Below are positions 58,415 through 64,000 of a DNA stretch of 64,000 nt, piece after piece. The stretch covers positions 18,456,205 through 18,520,204 of the forward strand of contig OX387184.1 of assembly GCA_947561395.2 (NCBI GenBank), given 5' to 3'. Within the stretch, counting starts at the first letter, position 1. Each line of letters starts with the position of its first letter. The position numbers and the translations under genes were made by a program. The notes under the pieces are model-generated. The model made no database searches and was not told the DNA's origin. It was given only the letters and a program-made list of their open reading frames with translations. The DNA comes from Buxus sempervirens (lineage: Eukaryota > Streptophyta > Magnoliopsida > Buxales > Buxaceae).

Positions 58415-58814
58415 AGTATATCCTCATGGTACTGAATTTCAACAATTCTTTTTCTATCTTTTTATTGTTGGTGTCTCTCTGAATTTGTCGGATATAAGAC
58501 ATTCATTTCCTTTTTAATCCTCTTGATTCGATCTTAAGGGTGTGTTTGTTTTGATGAAATCTATAGAAAACAAAAGGAAAATGAACTTCCCATTAAATTT
58601 GTGTGTTTTGTTCATGGGACAATATGGGCCCATCAAAAATAATTTTCTAGAAGAGCTTCATTTTTTCACTGAAAAGCTCTCGAAGTTTTATAGAAAGTAA
58701 AGCAATGGAAAGGAAAGGGTTCTTTTACCTTCAGTTCATCTCATGAAACGTAGCATAAATGTAAAGCTTTGAAGTCTCAACCACTTGGTTATGAAAAATG
58801 AGGAATTTTTTTCC

Positions 58815-58861
58815 TCACTATACTGCCTGATTCAGTCAGTAAAAGACTAATCTTTCTCTTT
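58815..58861. repeat. 47-bp direct repeat flanking L17 exon 6 (copy 2)
   Basis: This matches 58208-58254 with one mismatch and lies about 400 bp past the stop codon. The flanking sequence on either side of the two copies is unrelated. Confidence 0.9.
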
Positions 58862-60424
58862 TTCGTGGTCCATATCCAGGCTATTGGGGGGCCGTGTAAG
58901 TCTCTTCTTACCGGTCGAAAACCAAATATACACTTACAGACACCATTAAAGTGTTGTATCCTTAGCCTTAGGAAGCCCCCAAGATGTGTGCCAATGGGTG
59001 GGTTGGTTGAATGTTTGCATTAATGCATTTCATGGTGCCCAAAATGAATTCGAGATGGCCAACGTGTTCTGAATCCCTTCCTGTCTTCTAACATTGTATT
59101 TCTCTCACCTCTTTTTCTTTTCCAATTCTCTATTTTCAATTTTATAAATGTATTTAAATTTGTGAATAATTTTATTATCGTATGTTAGATTATAGAAAAA
59201 TTAAGTAATTACCGGTTACTTACATGTAATATATGTTAACTTTATATCTGTTACTATATATTTACATGTCAAGCATACAAAATTTCGTAATTTTTAAATT
59301 TTTTTTAAACAGATTTCATCTCAGCTTTCTCCAAAGTCACGAGTATGGAATCAAGGGGTCGGTTATCTTTTTTGTCTCAGTAATCTCACTTCATCTCACG
59401 AACCTATAACGAAAGAATTTTCTAGGGTAAAGAAAGATATTCCAATATCCCAACATCTTTGGTTTGTGATTCATTCTCTTTGGTTCTGTATTCTGCATCC
59501 ATCGATGTCGTTGGTTTAGTCTCTGCTCCACGACTGCTTTAGTGCTATCCTCTAAATAAGGTAGTGAGCTATCTTTTAGTTCTGAAGTCTTTGCTGATCA
59601 TCAGATTGAGACGATTGCAATGTGGTGACACAGTTTTCTGCATCTTTCGTGTTCGTTAATACCATTGTGTCGGTAGTCTGTAGCCTCGAAATCATGATTG
59701 GTGTAAGCGATTCAAAAATTCAATTTCTCACATCAATTTCCTTCTCTTCAAATGACTTTTAATTTTTAATTACATATGAATTTACCAATGCAAGCATGGT
59801 ACTTGATTTATGTGCAGACGATAATAACGATATGACTTCAGAAGAATCAAGTCGACCATTTCATGGCCATGCCATTACCAACAATCTAGAAAATAAAACT
59901 ACTTGTACTTGTATAAGAGAATTCTAATTGAATAAAATAAAAGTATTTTAACAAAAAATATTTTAATCAATATTTTAAAAGAATATTAGATTAAAAGAAC
60001 TTTTATATATACTTAAAAGAATAATATAAACCTTAAATATAGTTATTGTAGTATTAATTATCTAACTAATAAGAGATCATGATGGTAGTGATGTTTAGGG
60101 AAGTAGTTCTCATTGAGTAGTCAACTGAGAAGTATATATCCAATAGTAAAACTTTAAATTATTAGTTAATAATGTAGATGATATTTTAAATTATATATGC
60201 TTAGAAATATGTTCTTCAATAAATATTTCTATGTTCATATCAGAATACATCTTCTCCAATACTTATCTAAAACTATTAAATTTGGGCATGAAAACAAGAG
60301 ATCTTACTAAAGTAGACATCTTCTCCAACTCTTATCTAAAAGAATTTTTAATAGATAATACCTAATTTGGTAATAAATAATACAAAATTCAACACTTATC
60401 ATTATATGATTATACCCAAAAAAA
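58862..60424. other. Intergenic, no gene seen
   Basis: No exon was recognised. Base composition shifts to very AT-rich from about 59.9 kb. Confidence 0.45.
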
Positions 60425-61090
60425 TCAACACTACTAATAAAAGCACGAACAATAAGTATTTTTTATTTACATGTCCAAAAAGTCCTTTCTAAAAATTCTA
60501 ATCCCAAAAACCCCTATTATATCTAGAGTTTTAATTTACTAAAATAAGTACTTTTTATTTTAGTATTAACATTAATTTCTATTAATTTTTAGTATCATGA
60601 AACTATTAATTTTTATTAGAGTTTCAACTTTTTTATTTTCCAATAAATATATTATATTTATAAAAATCTCATTTTTTATTATGACTACATTAAAGCATAA
60701 TCATATGTTTATTCCAAATTCTAAGCAATTAAAAAGGGCCTTAACTAAAATTTATACCAAAAAGAAAAAAACCGAAAGGTAGTAAGAAACACTCTTTTTT
60801 TTTTTTGGTAATAAGAAACACTCTTTCTAATTTCTAAAAGAAGAATAAAAAATATATTAAATTCAACGTAAGTATTTTACTAAATAATTTCAATTTTAAA
60901 ATCCTCTTATGATATAAATTCTTTTAATATTATAAAAAAATCAAGAAGTAATTAAGTACAACAATTTTAACATGTTAATTAAGATATAGATCTCAAAAAT
61001 GAACTATAAGTCAACTGAAAATATTCATTTTAGTATATATTATCTAAATTATTTTTTGATGTTTATTATGATTAATTAGTGACAAATAAT

Positions 61091-61126
61091 ATATACATAT
61101 ACATACATACATACATACATACATGT
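61091..61126. repeat. CATA microsatellite
   Basis: A run of ATACATACATAC units in the AT-rich region. Confidence 0.9.
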
Positions 61127-61304
61127 GTAATAATTTCATGAAAAGATCCATTTAGGTATTCTGTACGTAATGCTAAATTAGAAAATAAAGTTAGAAGAGA
61201 TAACTTATAAAAATAATAAAATGGAATTCAAATAAATTAATTAAAATGAATTAAAACATTTTAAGTAGTCGTACAAAAAGATGAATTAATAAATTAATAT
61301 ATAC

Positions 61305-61308
<4 letters not shown>

Positions 61309-61339
<31 letters not shown>
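61309..61339. repeat. GT microsatellite
   Basis: A GTGTGT run of about 30 bp, followed by interrupted GTGTGTG/CATGTG words to about 61373. Confidence 0.9.
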
Positions 61340-61340
<1 letters not shown>

Positions 61341-62937
61341 CTGCATGTGCGTGTGTGTGCCTTCATGTGTGTGCATTCCAATAGAGTTGAATATCAATTC
61401 AATTTTTAATATTTAAATATTATTAGTGGCCATTTATTCCAATTATCGTAATACTTCAACTTGAGATTTTATTATCAATTTACGCAAAAAACATAAAAGA
61501 CAAATATACTATTGGTATTTTATTTTTTAACAACTACTATGTGCAAAGTATGTGCATGTTGAATAAAATGCGTATATTCAATGGGTATAGAGGCTATAAT
61601 TAGGGTTATTTTGAATAAGTTAATTCAAGGTTAGTTATATATCTTAACCATATAAGTAAAATATAATACAATAAATTATTTACCTTGTGATTACGAAACA
61701 TTTAGTTTACTCCAACATCTCAATTAAGTATTGCATAAAAGGCAAACAAAAAACAAATAAAATTAGACAAGAGTTAGACTAATTCATTAAAGAAAAGCAA
61801 AATTGAACAAGAATTAAATTGAGAGATATTGAATATAACTTTTATGGAATTTCATTTGCTTATTAATAATAATAGATTTACCTATTTCATTAATGAGATG
61901 CATATTATAGAGGAATAGAAATTGGCATATATAGAATGGTGATGGTAAAGGTTGTGGAACAACAACTATTTTAAGCAATAAATTTATAAGTTTGAATCAT
62001 GTAAATAATTTGTTAATATCATACATAATTTGTTAGTATCATTCAAAATATAAAATATATGACAACTATACATAACAATCTCGCCATGCTTTAGAATGAA
62101 AAACAAAATTCAACTCTTTACAATAAAAATTGTGTTGCAAAACTATGTCTTTCGATGACGCTGCATATTTTCAAGCTAATTTGTAAGAATATAATTATTA
62201 AAGTGTATATATTAAATTATAAAAATTGTTATTTTAAAAATTATTAGAACGCATTTAAGATAACTAAGAAACAATTGGAACCCAATCAAATATACATCAA
62301 ATATAAATAAATTAATCTTATAAAAATTTTCTAAAATAAATTGATTTCACTAAAATATATTAAATATAATAATCACTTTAAATTATTAAATATATTAAAG
62401 CTCCGTTTTTCCTGCATTATATTGTTTGGCCTTAAGTCTCATGTTAAATATATTGATTATTTTAATAATTAATATATTACATTATGTAATATATTATATT
62501 AGAACATTATAATACTATATTATTAAAATTACTTTTATTATTATTTTAGTTATAATGATATATATTATTAAAAATATTTATTAATTGTTTTGATAATTAT
62601 TAGCAAAATAATTAATTTGTTAATTATATTTATTTTAATATGATTATATTAATATAGCACTTTAATATATATCGATTATGTCACTAATATAATTAATTAA
62701 TTAAAACAAGTATTTTGATCATTATTAGTATATATTATAGTTGAATTATATTATATTTGGTTAGTTTTATTTTTATTTAAAAATCTCCTGTACTTTGAGA
62801 TGATGTTGATGGCCATTTACATCCAACAATTCACCATTCGGAAAAGGAGATCTTCCTTGAGTTATTAGGGATTGAAAACACATTACTATAGATCTTTTTT
62901 TTTTTATTTGAATTTAGTTGGATTTTATTAGTAATTT

Positions 62938-63177
62938 TAATTATCAAAATTCTTTTATTTAGATAAGTATTAGAGAAGAGTCTAATTAAGTGAGATGTTA
63001 TTTCTAATTGCAATTATTAAAATTCTTTTAGTTAGATAAGTATTGCAGAAGAAGTTTAAATGCCTAAATGTGGTAATTAAATTAGTCGCGACAATAATAA
63101 AGAAAATATACACTTTTATTAGTAAAATTCTAATTATTGAAATTCTTTTAGTTAGATAAATATTGGAAAAAAAAGTC
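62938..63177. repeat. Three spaced copies of a ~45-bp AT-rich repeat
   Basis: Copies at about 62938-62985, 63006-63056 and 63129-63177 share AATTAT(T/C)(A/G)AAATTCTTTTA followed by TAGATAA(G/A)TATT and a purine-rich GAAGA/GGAAAA stretch. Spacing is 68 and 123 bp, so this is not a simple tandem array. Confidence 0.7.
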
Positions 63178-64000
63178 TTCACACCTGGGTAATAAAATGA
63201 CACCCAATAATAATATAAAAACGGTACTTTTGAAATCAAATATTCTAGAAAAGGATATTTTAGTATGTAAAAATAAAGCACACATTAGGTAGTTAATAGT
63301 AATATAGATTTAAATTCTGTAGCTTACAAAACTATTTTGATATTTGAAAAATTAATTGTAATAAAATAATTGAATATAATCATTTCAATTTGCTAACTTA
63401 AAAAATAAAATTATAAAACAAGAAATATAAATCCAATGAAATTTAAGAAAAATGAAATATATTTTGGGAATAACCATAATAATTAGTAAAAAATTTAGAA
63501 TTTTCATTTAATAACCACAATCTGTAAGTCAAAAATATAAAACAATAAAATCAATCTTAACGTGTAATGCACGTTCACAATTGTTATTATTATTAAATAC
63601 ATGTACTATTATTATCTAATATAATATGTAGTATATTTATTAAAATAAGAAATAGCTTATGAGAAAAGCCAAAAAAAAAGCTGCTTTATATATTTAAAAT
63701 AAAATTTATGTTCTTTCTTTTTCTTCACACAAGCAAATAGTTGAAGCACTTAAAAAAGGAAAAATAATGACTTAACAAACATTACACTATACTGAACTCT
63801 ACATGCGATGCATGGGCTATCCGCTAGTGGAAAATTAAAGTAAAAGGGAATAAAAGACAAAAACAAAAAATAAAGAAAGACAAACAATCAAAAAATGCAA
63901 AAGGTAAAAATATCTCATTTGTGTATTAAAAAATCAAAAATGAGAAAAATAAAAAAATCAAATGAAAAGTGATGTGGAGAGAGAGAGGAATGGCAGATAT

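Larger units (their letters stand above)
60425..63827 (+). mobile_element. Candidate 3.4-kb AT-rich Helitron
   Basis: It starts TCAACACTACTAATAAAAGC after an A and ends CTAG before a T. Hairpin CATGC-GAT-GCATG lies 13 nt before the end, like the short Helitrons. The interior has no RepHel frame. It contains (CATA)n near 61091-61126, (GT)n near 61309-61339, and three copies of an AATTATTAAAATTCTTTTAG-type repeat near 62938, 63006 and 63129. The 5' end is less certain than the 3' end. Confidence 0.45.

Noticed and set aside
58269..58517. 82-codon frame overlapping L17 exon 6
   Set aside because: It is the wrong frame of exon 6 and continues past the real stop.

Overview
This is nuclear DNA from a flowering plant, probably not a grass. 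It is AT-rich, its genes carry spliceosomal introns, and most of the rest is transposon-derived. The species cannot be fixed from the sequence. No prokaryotic or organellar features, rRNA, tRNA or CRISPR arrays were seen.

Five host loci can be modelled exon by exon. (1) An intact four-exon pathogen-related protein (SnoaL-like) gene lies on the minus strand at 2904-3917. (2) A broken tandem copy lies on the minus strand at 11290-12441. It has an in-frame stop, two frameshifts and a decayed TATA box. The flanks are duplicated too, and the two units have been pushed apart by hAT-type transposons. (3) A LAZ1-family (DUF300/TMEM184-like) membrane protein gene lies on the minus strand. Its eight coding exons are spread over 14454-26998, and a probable 5' UTR exon sits near 30.1 kb. 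Its introns hold LINE remnants, a candidate solo LTR and other debris. (4) A tandem pair of DUF506 (PDDEXK-like) genes lies on the plus strand at 35798-36774 and 39693-40699. The first copy has lost the ancestral start codon. (5) A mitochondrial-type ribosomal protein L17 gene lies on the plus strand at 54342-58414, in six exons. A short LINE tail has inserted exactly across the 3' splice site of its exon 4.

Mobile DNA, in order: a 62-bp minisatellite (about 1.0-1.35 kb); three hAT elements with 8-bp target duplications (4.9-10.7 kb); a long-TIR element (7.76-8.37 kb); LINE pieces in the LAZ1 introns and upstream; short Helitrons at 30.3, 32.3, 42.3 and 52.6 kb; part of a Tat/Ogre-like LTR (32.9-34.8 kb); a cluster of small TIR elements (34.9 and 42.5-43.2 kb); a dead Ty1/copia element (43764-51629) split by a 2957-bp solo LTR with its own 5-bp duplication; a Harbinger-like element (53.1-54.1 kb); and a very AT-rich 3' end that may be one 3.4-kb Helitron (60425-63827).

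The host genes do not form a pathway. The pathogen-related and LAZ1 families both have literature links to stress or cell death, but their proximity here looks coincidental. I found no convincing new multi-gene system. The observations most worth checking are the LINE at the L17 splice acceptor, the lost start in the first DUF506 copy, and the consistent Helitron termini.
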